Source: Methylorubrum populi (lineage in GTDB: Bacteria; Pseudomonadota; Alphaproteobacteria; Rhizobiales; Beijerinckiaceae). Taken from it: a DNA stretch of 64,000 nucleotides. The DNA lies in assembly GCA_036946625.1 (NCBI GenBank), contig JAQIIU010000003.1, forward strand, positions 1,625,001 through 1,689,000, written 5' to 3'. The position numbers and the translations under genes are program-made. Shown piece by piece: positions 8,609 through 18,058 of this stretch. The notes under the pieces were generated by a model, which had not been told where the DNA came from, did not search any database, and was given only the letters and a program-made list of their open reading frames with translations. Every line of letters begins with the position of its first letter. Position 1 is the first letter of the stretch.

Positions 8609-9044
8609 GGCCCGCCGCCGTCTCACCGTCCGGCTCTGCCTCGCCGCAGGGCTCGCCATCCTCCCGCTCCCCGCTCTGGCCGACCTGCGCCTGTGCAACC
8701 AGACCGCCAGCAAGGTCGGCGTGACGCTGGGCTACCGCGACGCGCAGGGCTGGGTGACCGAGGGCTGGTGGGATCTGAAGCCACGCAATTGCGAGACTCT
8801 GCTGCGGGGCTCGCTGGCGGCCCAGTTCTACTACGTCTACGCGGTGGACTACACGCGCGGCGGCGAGTGGAGCGGGCGCGCGATGATGTGCACCCGCGAC
8901 ACCGCCTTCACCATCCGCGGCGTCGAGGATTGTCTCGCCCGCGGCTTCGACCGCAACGGCTTCATCGAGGTCGATACCGGCCGGCAGCGCAACTGGACGA
9001 TCCAGCTTTCCGATCCCGGTCAGCCGCTGGCGGGCGGCCCGTAG
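8574..9044 (+). CDS. Exported DUF1036 protein
   Basis: 156 residues from the ATG at 8574, which overlaps the end of gck by 35 bases and implies coupled translation. The N terminus holds a signal peptide (RRRLTVRLCLAAGLAILPLP, cut near ALA-D). The mature part is a small beta-rich domain: DLRLCNQTASKVGVTLGYRD, EGWWDLKPRNCETLLRGSL, FYYVYAVDY and FIEVDTGRQRNWTIQL, with four Cys that could form two disulfides in the periplasm. Family function unknown. Confidence 0.9.
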   Translation: MSTTVASSSWAEARRRLTVRLCLAAGLAILPLPALADLRLCNQTASKVGVTLGYRDAQGWVTEGWWDLKPRNCETLLRGSLAAQFYYVYAVDYTRGGEWSGRAMMCTRDTAFTIRGVEDCLARGFDRNGFIEVDTGRQRNWTIQLSDPGQPLAGGP

Positions 9045-9201
9045 GCCGGACGCGCTCGCTGCTTGCCGTGCATCCTCTTCGATCCTGCTTGGTGAATGGA
9101 GCGGCGCCCGCCCGCCGCCTCGCAGCCGCGAGGGCCGCCGACGATGCGTGGCCCTCATCGCCGGCCGGTACAAGAGGATCGTTCGGCGCTCGTCGCGCTC
9201 T

Positions 9202-9279
9202 GGATTGCTTCGGCTCCGCCTCGCAATGACGGAGAGAAAGACCCATACCGTCATTGCGAGCCGTCAGGCGAAGCAATCC
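9202..9279. repeat. Second copy of the ggattgcttcg palindromic repeat
   Basis: Inverted pair ggattgcttcggctccgcct...cgcaatgac (9202-9230) and gtcattgcgag...gaagcaatcc (9250-9279). It fills the 400-base gap between the DUF1036 gene and tamB; both flanking genes end here (convergent), so the hairpin may also act in transcript ends. Nothing else is seen in the gap. Confidence 0.8.
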
Positions 9280-9445
9280 AGGACCGCGACGGTCCCGGAC
9301 GGAGCATCCGAGCGGCCGATACCTTTCGCCGGCAATACCGCGGAACCGAAGCGATCCGGAAGCCGGATGAGGCACGCGCGTCATCCAGAACCATTCGCCG
9401 GCCGTATCCTCGTGGTGGGCGAGCCGGTCTCGGTCTTCCGATTCC

Positions 9446-12400
9446 CTACCACTCCCATTCCGCGCCGACGCCGACCGAGGTGCGGCCGTCGCTGCCGGCC
9501 TCGCCGTTGAGCTTGATCCGGCGCGTCACGTCGTAGTTGATCGTCGCGGCGGTGTCCGCCGGCTTGGCGCCTGCCTTCACGCCGACGCTGATGCGGTCGT
9601 TGATGTAGCGCGAGGCGCCGACCGCCGGGCCGCCGCTCGCCCCCGTCGAAACGTCGAGACTGTCGAGGCCGAGCCCCTTGCGGGCGGATTCGAACACGTC
9701 CGGTCCGCCCGTGCCGCCGGAGAGCTGCGCCACGGCCTGGGCGAGCTGCAGGGCCTGGAACGGCGAGAGGCCGGCCGCCGCCTTCTTGAACAGGATGCGC
9801 GAGAGAATCTCGTCCTGCGGCAGGCTCGGGTCGGAGGAGAGCGCGAAGACCGGCTGTGCCGCGGGGCCCGTCACGGCGACGCGGGCGGTCACGTCGGCCG
9901 CCTTGGTCTCGGCGGCGAAGTCGAGATCGGGCTGGGCGATGTCGCCGGCGAAGAACACCCGGCCGCGGGTGAAGTCGAGGCGCTGGCCGCCGAGGGCGAA
10001 CACGCCACGGCGCATGGAGAAGTCGCCGGTGGCCCGTGGGTCGCGCGAGGAACCGGTGACGTGCAGTTCGCCGCCGAGTTCCGCGTCGATGCCGCGGCCG
10101 CGCACGAAGATGCGGCTCGGCGCGCTCACGACCACGTCGAGGCCGGCATCGAAGGGCGGGGCCGCCTTCTTCCGCCGGTTCGCCGCTTCGATCTGCGCCC
10201 TGCGCTCGGTCCGCTTGGCGAGGCGCTCGCGGACCTGTGGCGTCGCATTGATCCTGCGAATGCCCGGCAGCGGCTGCACCGTGGCGGGCAGGCGGTCGGG
10301 CACCGAGACGTCGACCGAGACGACATCGACCCGGCCCCTGATCTGCGGCTTTCGGGCGAGCGGACCCGACAGGGCGAGGTTGAGGCTCGACACCGCGGTC
10401 ATCAGCGGGTTCGACACCAGTTCGGCCCGGTCGGCGGTGATGCGCAGGGTGCCGGGGAAGCCCGAGGCCGGCTCGACGGCGACGCGCCCGTCCACGGCGA
10501 TGCGCCCCCCGTTGCGGGTCGCCGCGGTCAGCCGCTCGATGACGATGGTGTCGCCCCGGCCCGTGACGCGCCCCTGGATGTCGGTGATGCGGATGCCGTT
10601 GAGCGGATCGGTGAGGCTGCCGCCCGACAGCGTCGCCGAGCCTTCCACCTTCGGCGCGGCGACGGTGCCGGTCACGCCCGCATCGAGCGCCACCCGGCCG
10701 GCGACGCGCTGGCCGCCGACGCTCAGCATCGAGTTGGCGAGGGCCGCGTCGAGGCTGCCTTTCGCGCGCAGGCTCAGGCTGCCGCCGGCCTCGATCGGGA
10801 CCGAGCCCGTCACCGCCACGTCGGCGCCGCGCCCGGCCGAGACCCGGCCGTCGATACTGGCCTCGCCCTCGGCGAGCCGGCCGCTCGCCCGCGCGGTGAT
10901 CGGCGGCAGCCCGGCCTTGCGGGTCTCCGGCGTGACCAGGCCGGCGACGCTGAGCGCGTAACGCCCCTCCGGCCGTGCGGCGGGTCCGCGGATGTCGGCC
11001 TCGCCTTCGAGCGTGCCGGACAGCGCGAGGGTCGGGCTCGCGATGCGCGCGAGCGAGAGCGGCAGGGCGCGGATGCCGACCTTGAGATCGAGGTTCGATC
11101 CGGCCCGTCCCTGCACGCTGACCCGACCCGAGCCGGCGGCGACGACGAGACCCTCGATCAGCGCCGAGCCGTCGTCGAGGGTGATCGCGGCCGGGCCGGT
11201 GAGCGCCAGCCGGTCGCCGCCGCGCCGAGCCGAGAACCGGGCGATCTCGACCCGCGTGCGCTCGGCCGGGATCAGGCGCGCGGCGCCGTCGAGGGCGAAG
11301 CCGCGGGCCTGGGCGGTGAGCACGATGTCGCTTGCCGCCGCGGTGCCGTCGGCGGTGAGCCGCACGGTGTCCACGGTCTGGCCGGAGGCGACGACGCGAT
11401 CGATGTCGGCATGGCCGTCGATGACCGGACGCGCCCGCAGATCCCGCCCCGTCAGATCCGCGTCGAGACGGGCGAGGCCGAACGTGTCGTAGCGAAGGCG
11501 CGCGCCCGTCGCGCGGATCGCGGCGTCCTGCCGGCCGGCGGCGCGTGAGAGCGTCACCGCCGCGTCGAGGCTGCCGCCCATCGGTGCGAGGGCGAGAGCG
11601 GAGAGGTCGGCGAGATCGCCGGCGCGGACCGTCAGCGCGCCCTCGGCCAGCAGACTGTCCACATCCAGAGTGGCGTGACCGTCCGCGGCCACCGAGCCGA
11701 GGGCGAAGGCGAGCCGGTCGAGGGCGTAATCGGTCCGGGTCGGCCGGGCGATGCGCGCCTCGGCCCGCAGCGGCTTGCCGGCGATGTCGCCGGTCATCCG
11801 CACGGTGCCGTCGAGGGCGTCGCGCAGGTCGTTCAGCGCCGCGTCGAGGCGCAGGTCGCGGATCGGCCGGCCGTTGGCGGTCACGTCCGGCGCGCGCAGA
11901 GCTACCGTGAGAGCGGGCTCGATCAGCGAGCCCGTCAGCCGCGCATCGGCGCTCGCCGGGCCGGTGAGACGCTCGTCGAGGGCGGCGAGGGTCTTGAGGT
12001 CGAGGCGGGCGGCCACGTCGGCGGTTCTGGCGTCGGCCCGCCCTTGCAGGGTCGCGGCCATCCCGGCGCCGCCGAAGCGCAGGCGCTCGAAACCGTAGCC
12101 GTCGTAGGTCCGCGACACGCGCCCCGTCAGGGTCGGCGCACGGCCGACGAGCCGGTCGGCGACCGTCTGCCCGAGGACGAGCCCGTTTCCGCGCAGGTCG
12201 AGATCGGCCGAGAGCGCCTTGCGGGCCGGGTCGCCGCCCAACGCCGCCCGGGCATCGAGGCGCCCTGCCAATGTCCGCCCGACGAGCCCGGAAAAGGCAC
12301 CGATATCCGGCAGGGCGGCCTCGACGGTGCCGGTCAGCGTGTTCTGGCCGAGCCGGCCGGTGTAGGAGGCATGAGCCGTATCGGAATCGACCCGCAGCGT

Positions 12401-13813
12401 GGTGACGTCGAGAACGCCGTCCGAACCGGCGGCGGCGCGAAGCGTCAGCTCGGCACGGCTGCCCACGGCGCGGCGCAGGGCCTGATCGGCCAGGCGCAGG
12501 CCCTCCACCGCCGCGTCGGCGGTGACGGCGAAGCGTTGCGCCTTCGGGTCGCCGGAGGGCTCGACGTTCAGGGACGCCACGACGCGTTCCAGCGACGACT
12601 CCTTCGTGCGCAGGCCGGCCGCGTCGAGGGTGCCCTTCACTTGCGGCGCCGAGAGCGGGCCCTTCAGGCTGCCGTCGAAGACCAGCGTCTCCAATTCCGC
12701 GTCTGCGGCCCTCGTGACGCCGCCCTCGGTCGGGATCGCTCTGGCCGAGATCGTGAAGTCGGCGACGCGGTCGGCGGTCAGGGTGCCGCCGATCCCGAGC
12801 CGTGCGGTGCGGGAGGCGAGTTCGAGCCGATCGATGCGGAAGCTGCCGCCGTCGGAAAAGGCCATGCCGCCGTCGAGCCTGGTCTCGCCAGAGAAGACCG
12901 CCGCGGCCGGGCCCGGCACGAGGCCCTCGATCCGCGAGGCGAGATCGAGGCTCAGGCGCCGGTCGCTGCCGATGCGCGAGAGGCGGGCGCCGCCCTTGGC
13001 GCCGATCTCGGGGCCGGCATCGAAGTCGAGCCGGGCGTTGAAGGAATCGAGCGTGCCGCGACCGTCGAGGTCGAAGTTGATCGGCGGCGTGCCGGGAAGG
13101 TTCGCCGCCTTCGAGAGCAGGCCGCCCTGCGGCTCGACGAGGTTCGCCTTCAGTTCCAGCCGCTCGCCCTTGGGCACGAACAGGAGTTGGGCGACGAAGC
13201 GCCCGGCCGCGTCGAGGCGGCGGAAATCCGCACTGAGATCGAGTCCTTCGGACGGGTTGCCGAGCCTGACCTTGCCGTCGGCGGTGAGGCGGGCCGGCTG
13301 ACCGGCGACGCTCTCGCCCAGGACCAGTTCGGCGAGCTGAAAGCCCTTGATCTCGACTTTCACCGGAAGGTCGGGCAGCAGGCTGCCGTCGGGCTCGGCC
13401 TCCGCCGGCGTCGGGCCGGGCACGGGTCGGCGCAGCACCTCCAGGCGCCCGAGTTCGAGCGTGTCGATCTCGAGGCGTCCGGAGAGCAGGGCGAGCCGGC
13501 GCCAGACGAGGCGGGCGCGGTCGAGCTTCAACCAGGGGCCGTCGGAATCGCTGATGACGACGTCGCGGATGGCGGCATCCGACGACAGCGCCCCATCGAC
13601 GGCGCCGATCGAGACCTGGGACGAGGGCGTCGAGAGCGCCTTCGACAGGATGCCGCCGAGCACGGTCTTCTCGCCCTCGGCGGCGCGGGTGAGATCGCTG
13701 GGGACGAAGGCGGCGAGAACGAGCAGGCCCAGCAGGACGACCGCAGCCCACGATCCTCTCCCTTTCACGGGGGCGGACGGAAGGAGGCGGAGCCTGCGAC
13801 GCGGAAATCCCAT
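9446..13813 (-). CDS. tamB: TamB, translocation and assembly module inner-membrane subunit
   Basis: 1455 residues, normal for TamB. With TamA it spans the periplasm, helping insert outer-membrane proteins and carrying phospholipids between membranes. N-terminal basic patch and one membrane segment (AAVVLLGLLVLAAFVPSDLT, about 24-43), then a very long beta-helix of AsmA/TamB-type repeats rich in DLDLRG/LDGTVRMTGDIAG phrases, and a C-terminal DUF490 domain (SSDPSLPQDEILSRILFKKA, about 1320-1340) ending VGVGAEWEW. Its ATG directly follows the tamA stop (TGAATG), a translationally coupled pair. The opposite strand also reads open for long stretches but codes for nothing recognisable. Confidence 0.95.
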   Translation of the reverse strand: MGFPRRRLRLLPSAPVKGRGSWAAVVLLGLLVLAAFVPSDLTRAAEGEKTVLGGILSKALSTPSSQVSIGAVDGALSSDAAIRDVVISDSDGPWLKLDRARLVWRRLALLSGRLEIDTLELGRLEVLRRPVPGPTPAEAEPDGSLLPDLPVKVEIKGFQLAELVLGESVAGQPARLTADGKVRLGNPSEGLDLSADFRRLDAAGRFVAQLLFVPKGERLELKANLVEPQGGLLSKAANLPGTPPINFDLDGRGTLDSFNARLDFDAGPEIGAKGGARLSRIGSDRRLSLDLASRIEGLVPGPAAAVFSGETRLDGGMAFSDGGSFRIDRLELASRTARLGIGGTLTADRVADFTISARAIPTEGGVTRAADAELETLVFDGSLKGPLSAPQVKGTLDAAGLRTKESSLERVVASLNVEPSGDPKAQRFAVTADAAVEGLRLADQALRRAVGSRAELTLRAAAGSDGVLDVTTLRVDSDTAHASYTGRLGQNTLTGTVEAALPDIGAFSGLVGRTLAGRLDARAALGGDPARKALSADLDLRGNGLVLGQTVADRLVGRAPTLTGRVSRTYDGYGFERLRFGGAGMAATLQGRADARTADVAARLDLKTLAALDERLTGPASADARLTGSLIEPALTVALRAPDVTANGRPIRDLRLDAALNDLRDALDGTVRMTGDIAGKPLRAEARIARPTRTDYALDRLAFALGSVAADGHATLDVDSLLAEGALTVRAGDLADLSALALAPMGGSLDAAVTLSRAAGRQDAAIRATGARLRYDTFGLARLDADLTGRDLRARPVIDGHADIDRVVASGQTVDTVRLTADGTAAASDIVLTAQARGFALDGAARLIPAERTRVEIARFSARRGGDRLALTGPAAITLDDGSALIEGLVVAAGSGRVSVQGRAGSNLDLKVGIRALPLSLARIASPTLALSGTLEGEADIRGPAARPEGRYALSVAGLVTPETRKAGLPPITARASGRLAEGEASIDGRVSAGRGADVAVTGSVPIEAGGSLSLRAKGSLDAALANSMLSVGGQRVAGRVALDAGVTGTVAAPKVEGSATLSGGSLTDPLNGIRITDIQGRVTGRGDTIVIERLTAATRNGGRIAVDGRVAVEPASGFPGTLRITADRAELVSNPLMTAVSSLNLALSGPLARKPQIRGRVDVVSVDVSVPDRLPATVQPLPGIRRINATPQVRERLAKRTERRAQIEAANRRKKAAPPFDAGLDVVVSAPSRIFVRGRGIDAELGGELHVTGSSRDPRATGDFSMRRGVFALGGQRLDFTRGRVFFAGDIAQPDLDFAAETKAADVTARVAVTGPAAQPVFALSSDPSLPQDEILSRILFKKAAAGLSPFQALQLAQAVAQLSGGTGGPDVFESARKGLGLDSLDVSTGASGGPAVGASRYINDRISVGVKAGAKPADTAATINYDVTRRIKLNGEAGSDGRTSVGVGAEWEW

Positions 13814-15799
13814 TCAGAACGCCTGTCCGAGACTGATGTACAGGGCGGCCGGAAGCTCGCGGTTTCCCTTGATCCGGTCGAGCGGGAAGGCGAGGTCGGC
13901 GCGGATCGGACCGATGCCGGTGTAGTAGCGGACGCCGATGCCCGCCGCCTTGCGGATTCGCTCATCGAAATCCGGCAGGGACGAGGCGAAGGCGGTGCCG
14001 GCGTCGAAGAACGGCACGATGCCGATGGTGTCGGTGACCTTGATCCGCGCCTCGACCGAGGCCTCCAGCAGGCTGCGGCCGCCGATCGGCAGATTGAACG
14101 GTCCGCGCGGGCCCAGCGTGCGGAAGGCGAAGCCGCGCACCGAGCCGCCGCCGCCGGCGAAGAAGCGGAAGTTGTCGGGGATCTCGTCGAGCCGCGCGCC
14201 CGAGACCGAGCCGAAGCCGAGGCGCCCGGCGAGCACGTAGCGCGCCTCGTCGTCGAGGGCGTAGTAGGTCGAGCCCTGCGCCTTGGCGACGAAAATGCCG
14301 GGGTCGGAACCGAGGAAACCCGGATAGGGCGCGGCCGATGCGATGACCCGGACCCCCTCGGTCGGGTCGAGCAGGCTGTCGGTGGAATCGTAGGTCACCG
14401 AGAGCGGCACGCCGATCAGCCGGTAATCGACGCTGCCGATGGCGTCCTTCGAGCGGCCGACCTGCCCGTCGAGGCCGATCTGGGCCGAGACGGTGTCGGA
14501 GAAGCGATGCCGGAGCGCGACGGAGGCGCCCGCCGCATCGACGAAGTAGCTCTGCTGCACCTCGCGCGTGACGAACAGGTTGGCGAGAAGGTCGTTGCGG
14601 GTGCCGCCGAGCGCCGGCTTCACGAAGGTCGCCGAGAGGCGTCCGCCGAGGCCGGTCGTGTCGATGCCGGCGAGCTTGCGCTGGGTCGCGAACGGATCGT
14701 AGCCGAGTCCGAGATAGTAGATGTCGGCATCGAGCCGCAGGGTCTCGCCGCCGCCGAACAGGTTGCGGTTGGCGTAGTAGGCGCGCACGCCCGGTCCGTC
14801 GACGGTGGAGTAGCGGGCGGAGACGCCGATCAGGTTGCGCTCGCGCTCGGTCACCTCGACGAAGATCGGCAGGTTGCCCTGCGCGTCGAGGCTTTCGCCC
14901 TCCCGCACCCGCACGGCACCGAGCCCCTCGATGCGGGCGACCGAGCGGCGGATGTCGGCCACGGCTTTCGGCGAGTAGGGATCGCCCGGCTCCGCGTAGA
15001 TGAAGGAGCGGATCACCGCCGGATCGATGCCGTCGGTCGCCTTGACCGCCACCTCGCCGATCCCGGCGATCGGCCCCGGATCGACGGTGAAGGTCACGTC
15101 CATGACGTGGGCGGCGTCGTCCACGACGGGATCGCGCGAGACCACCTTGGTGAAGGGATGGCCGAGAGCCCGGAAACGGTCGACGATCTTCGCCTCGCGG
15201 GCCAGCACCGTCGCCGAGCGGGCCGGCACGTCGTCGTCCGTCCGGGTGAAGCGCTCGGGCAGCACCGCCTCCGAGAAGGGCCTGCCGCGGGGATCGACGG
15301 CGCGCACATCGCGCAGGGTGTAGAGCGGGCCGAGATCGACCACGATCTTCACCGGCACCAGGGCCCGGTCGCGCGAGGCCTCCGCGGCGCGGGCGGCCGC
15401 CGTCAGCGAAGCCTCGCCGGTCACCGGCACCCCGTCGATGCGGATCGAGACGGTGCCCTGATAGTAGCCGTAGCCCGACAGCACGTCGGTCAGGCGGCGC
15501 CTGTCGGCCTCGGCGCGCCGCACCAGCCCCTCGCCGTCCGGCGGCGCCTCCTGGCGCAGGCGGTGGAGGGTCGAGGTATCCTGAAGCGCGGTGAGAATGT
15601 CCGAGTCGTCGGTGCCGGTGATGCGCAGGCTGTAGGGCAGCGCCGTGCCGCTCGGAGCGGGCGGCTCCTCCTCGGAGCCGAAGATGCCGAACGGATCGAA
15701 GGCGTGGGCCGGCTGCGGCGGGACCATCAGGGCCACGACACTCAGGAGAACGCCACCGAAGGCCGGCGAACGCAGCGGGCAGTTCATCCGGACGAGCAT
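13814..15799 (-). CDS. tamA: TamA, Omp85-family outer-membrane assembly protein
   Basis: 661 residues. A signal peptide (about 5-32, ending QPAHA) is followed by POTRA-type domains (ADRRRLTDVLSGYGYYQGTV; VTFTVDPGPIAGIGEV; VRVREGESLDAQGNLPIFVE) and a C-terminal 16-strand barrel with the Omp85 signature near FRFFAGGGGSVRGFAFRTLG (about 545-564). It ends in Phe (YISLGQAF), as outer-membrane barrels do for Bam recognition. First gene of the tamA-tamB pair. An alternative ATG four codons downstream would still keep the signal peptide. Confidence 0.95.
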   Translation of the reverse strand: MLVRMNCPLRSPAFGGVLLSVVALMVPPQPAHAFDPFGIFGSEEEPPAPSGTALPYSLRITGTDDSDILTALQDTSTLHRLRQEAPPDGEGLVRRAEADRRRLTDVLSGYGYYQGTVSIRIDGVPVTGEASLTAAARAAEASRDRALVPVKIVVDLGPLYTLRDVRAVDPRGRPFSEAVLPERFTRTDDDVPARSATVLAREAKIVDRFRALGHPFTKVVSRDPVVDDAAHVMDVTFTVDPGPIAGIGEVAVKATDGIDPAVIRSFIYAEPGDPYSPKAVADIRRSVARIEGLGAVRVREGESLDAQGNLPIFVEVTERERNLIGVSARYSTVDGPGVRAYYANRNLFGGGETLRLDADIYYLGLGYDPFATQRKLAGIDTTGLGGRLSATFVKPALGGTRNDLLANLFVTREVQQSYFVDAAGASVALRHRFSDTVSAQIGLDGQVGRSKDAIGSVDYRLIGVPLSVTYDSTDSLLDPTEGVRVIASAAPYPGFLGSDPGIFVAKAQGSTYYALDDEARYVLAGRLGFGSVSGARLDEIPDNFRFFAGGGGSVRGFAFRTLGPRGPFNLPIGGRSLLEASVEARIKVTDTIGIVPFFDAGTAFASSLPDFDERIRKAAGIGVRYYTGIGPIRADLAFPLDRIKGNRELPAALYISLGQAF

Positions 15800-16002
15800 T
15801 CGATGGGTGAGGTCCCTGGTCCGTTACGGTCGATGCCTCCAGGAAAGCATCCGGATGTTAACTACCCGTCGAGCCCGCACAGGGCTACCCCGGCCACGCT
15901 TGGCACACCGTTCGATCGAGGAAAGGTGAGCGGACAACGGCTCGCTGTGCCCGGTCGGCCGCAGATCGATGATCGTTGGCACCTCCGGCGCCGAATCCGC
16001 GC

Positions 16003-16111
16003 GCATCGTCTTTTCGGACAAGCCGGCAGCCACCTTTCGGGACGATGCTCTCGGTTTTTGCTTTTGCATCGTCTTTTTCCGAAAGCCGGCCGCCACCTTT
16101 CGGGACGATGC
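16003..16111. repeat. Two tandem 46-base hairpin repeats
   Basis: Repeat units at 16003-16048 and 16066-16111 are about 90 percent identical. Each begins gcatcgtc and ends gacgatgc, so each folds back on itself, and each carries the core ccacctttcgggacgatgc. They end one base before the stop of the HWE kinase gene and fill most of the 313-base gap between it and tamA. They could terminate the kinase transcript; no long T-run follows. Confidence 0.8.
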
Positions 16112-16112
16112 G

Positions 16113-16814
16113 CTAATCGTCGTCGTCGACCATGGTGATCTGAGGCGGCAACGGCAGGCTGATGGTGCAGCACAGGCCGTCCGGCTCGAAGGCGAGATCG
16201 GTGTCCGCCTTGAGTTCGTAGCGCAGGCTGCGCTCGAGGACTTCCATGCCGAAGCCGCGATGCGCGGGCGTCGGCGCGAGGGTTCCGAGACCGCTCTCCG
16301 TCCAGGCGAACGTCAGCCGTGGACGGGTCTCCGGAGCCGCGGGAGGCGAGACCGTCCAGGTCACCCGGATCCGGCCCTGCGGAACGGTCAGGGCGCCGTG
16401 CTCGACGGCGTTCACGGCCAGTTCGTGGATCGCCATGGAGAACACTTCCGCCGCCCCGGGGCGCAGGCGCAGGCTCGGTCCCGAAATCGCGACCTGCTCG
16501 CCCTCACGGGCGAGATGGACCAGAAGCTCGTCGGCGACGAGGGAATGCAGGCCGATGCCGTCGGGCACATTGCGCATCAGGGCGTTGAGCACGCGTGCGA
16601 CCGCGTCGAGCCGCCCGTCGAGATGGGCGGTGTAGGTCTCCACGGAATCGCTCGTTTCGGCCGACCGGCGGATGATCGCCCGCATCATGGCGAGCGTGTT
16701 GCGCACCTGATGGCGCTGCTCGGCGGGCAGGCCCTTCTCGTCGAGGAAGCGGCGCAGGCGCCGGTTCTCGGCCTCCAGCTCCTCGATACGTGCGTCCCGC
16801 GGATCCTGGTTCAT
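16113..16814 (-). CDS. HWE-family sensor histidine kinase without input domain
   Basis: 233 residues. HWE kinases autophosphorylate a His and pass phosphate to a response regulator; many act in general stress response or light signalling. The first 30 residues form a short coiled coil (RIEELEAENRRLRRFLDEKG). Phospho-acceptor region: AEQRHQVRNTLAMMRAIIRR with the His near residue 36. N-box IHELAVNAVEHGAL (about 129-142) carries the HWE-type His, and the WxE motif is in TFAWTESGLG; G-box HRGFGMEVLERSL. No PAS, GAF or transmembrane segment is present, so the signal must come through a partner or the coiled coil. It lies 51 bases downstream of the Crp/Fnr gene, probably the same transcript. Confidence 0.9.
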   Translation of the reverse strand: MNQDPRDARIEELEAENRRLRRFLDEKGLPAEQRHQVRNTLAMMRAIIRRSAETSDSVETYTAHLDGRLDAVARVLNALMRNVPDGIGLHSLVADELLVHLAREGEQVAISGPSLRLRPGAAEVFSMAIHELAVNAVEHGALTVPQGRIRVTWTVSPPAAPETRPRLTFAWTESGLGTLAPTPAHRGFGMEVLERSLRYELKADTDLAFEPDGLCCTISLPLPPQITMVDDDD

Positions 16815-16865
16815 GACTTAGCCGTTCGCTGACCTCAACAGGATGAACCGGCTAACCGCCGCTCA

Positions 16866-17600
16866 TCAATCGTCGCTCATTGCCGATGGATCGCGCTCGT
16901 AGTGGAGATAGGAGGGGTCGAACAGCGAGGCGGCCTGGAGCGCCGAAAAGTCCGGAATCGTCAGTTGCCGGCCGCGCAGGCGGATCAGGCCCGCCGCCCG
17001 CAACTCCTTGAGGGTGCGGTTGATGTGAACCGTCGAGAGACCCATCGCGTCGCCGAGATCGGCTTGGGTGATGGGAAACTCGCAGCTCGTCTCGCTCGTC
17101 ACGCCGACGGCCCGCAGCCGGAGGAACAGCTCGCAGAAGAGATGCCCCAGACGCTCGGTCGCGAGGCGCTGGCCGAGACTGACGGTCCATTCGCGCTGGA
17201 TTGCCGCCGAGACCAGCATCTCCCACCACAATGCCTCCGTCAGGCGCGGAAACTGCAGCGAGATTTCGCGGATCGCGTGCTCGGAGACCTCGGCCAGAAC
17301 CACCGGCGTCAGCGTTCCGAGGGAATGATCCATCTTGCGCAGCACGAAGACGTGCGGATCGCACAGATCGCCCGGAAGGAAGATCGAGATGACCTGACGG
17401 CGGCCGTCTTCGAGCTGCTTGTAGCGGCAGGCCCATCCTTCGAGGACGACGTTGACGTGGCGCGGCCGGTCGCCGTCGCGGATCACGTCCTCGCGGGCCC
17501 CGAGACGTCGGGTCGGCTGGGCGATCTTCTCCAACGCCTGCCTCTCTTCCCGGGACAGGCGAACGAAGTTTTCCAGCTTGCGTGCGAGCGGGTTGGGCAA
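16866..17600 (-). CDS. Crp/Fnr-family transcription regulator
   Basis: 244 residues. N-terminal cyclic-nucleotide-binding fold (RRLGAREDVIRDGDRPRHVN, then VLEGWACRYKQLEDGRRQVI, SIFLPGDLCDPHVF), a long dimerisation helix (RLATERLGHLFCELFLRLRA) and a C-terminal winged helix-turn-helix (ITQADLGDAMGLSTVHINRT, about 184-203). No Fnr-type N-terminal Cys cluster, so it is not an iron-sulfur oxygen sensor; the ligand is unknown. Followed by an HWE kinase gene on the same strand. The 285 bases upstream to tRNA-Tyr hold the promoter; I see no clear binding palindrome. Confidence 0.9.
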   Translation of the reverse strand: MPNPLARKLENFVRLSREERQALEKIAQPTRRLGAREDVIRDGDRPRHVNVVLEGWACRYKQLEDGRRQVISIFLPGDLCDPHVFVLRKMDHSLGTLTPVVLAEVSEHAIREISLQFPRLTEALWWEMLVSAAIQREWTVSLGQRLATERLGHLFCELFLRLRAVGVTSETSCEFPITQADLGDAMGLSTVHINRTLKELRAAGLIRLRGRQLTIPDFSALQAASLFDPSYLHYERDPSAMSDD

Positions 17601-17885
17601 ATTGGGTTCCTTGGCCGAGGCGCCACAACCTAGCGCTCGTCAAGCCCTATCGAATTCACGCAGGTTATTTTGGCAAGGGACCGCGTCGGCGTGTGAGCAA
17701 AAACCGGGGTCAGGGGCAAAGATGCCGCATCGGCGATGTGTCCGAGTGCGGTGAACGCCAAAGCTCGGCTTGCCTCCGCGTGAGAAGATCGTGTGGGCCA
17801 AGAGTTGCCGCGGATCGGGGCATGTGTCGACAATCAGCGGACGATGCTTTCCGTCCTCGTGACGTGCCGTCTTGAAAGGGAAGTT

Positions 17886-17969
17886 TGGTGGGGGAAGTAG
17901 GACTCGAACCTACGAAGCTTACGCAGCGGATTTACAGTCCGCCCCCTTTGCCGCTCGGGACATTCCCCC
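17886..17969 (-). tRNA. tRNA-Tyr (anticodon GTA)
   Basis: On the minus strand the gene runs from GGGGGAATG at 17969 to an encoded CCA at 17888-17886. The acceptor stem pairs 17963-17969 with 17890-17896. The anticodon loop reads cggactGTAaatccg, and a long variable arm marks a class II tRNA. T-arm ggttcgagtcc is intact. Confidence 0.97.
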
Positions 17970-18058
17970 AAACCGGGTCGCCGCGTCCGCATCGCGGCGG
18001 GCGAGGCCCTTATGGTGAGGCCGGGATCGGGTGTCAACCGATCCGTTTCGCCGGTTTT

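Noticed and set aside
11675..16138. Plus-strand open frame of 1487 codons opposite tamB/tamA
   Set aside because: Exactly antisense to two well-supported genes, composed of low-complexity Arg/Gly/Ala and no recognisable domain; a GC-bias shadow.
15969..16832. Plus-strand frame opposite the HWE kinase
   Set aside because: Antisense to a gene with clear kinase motifs; no start signal.
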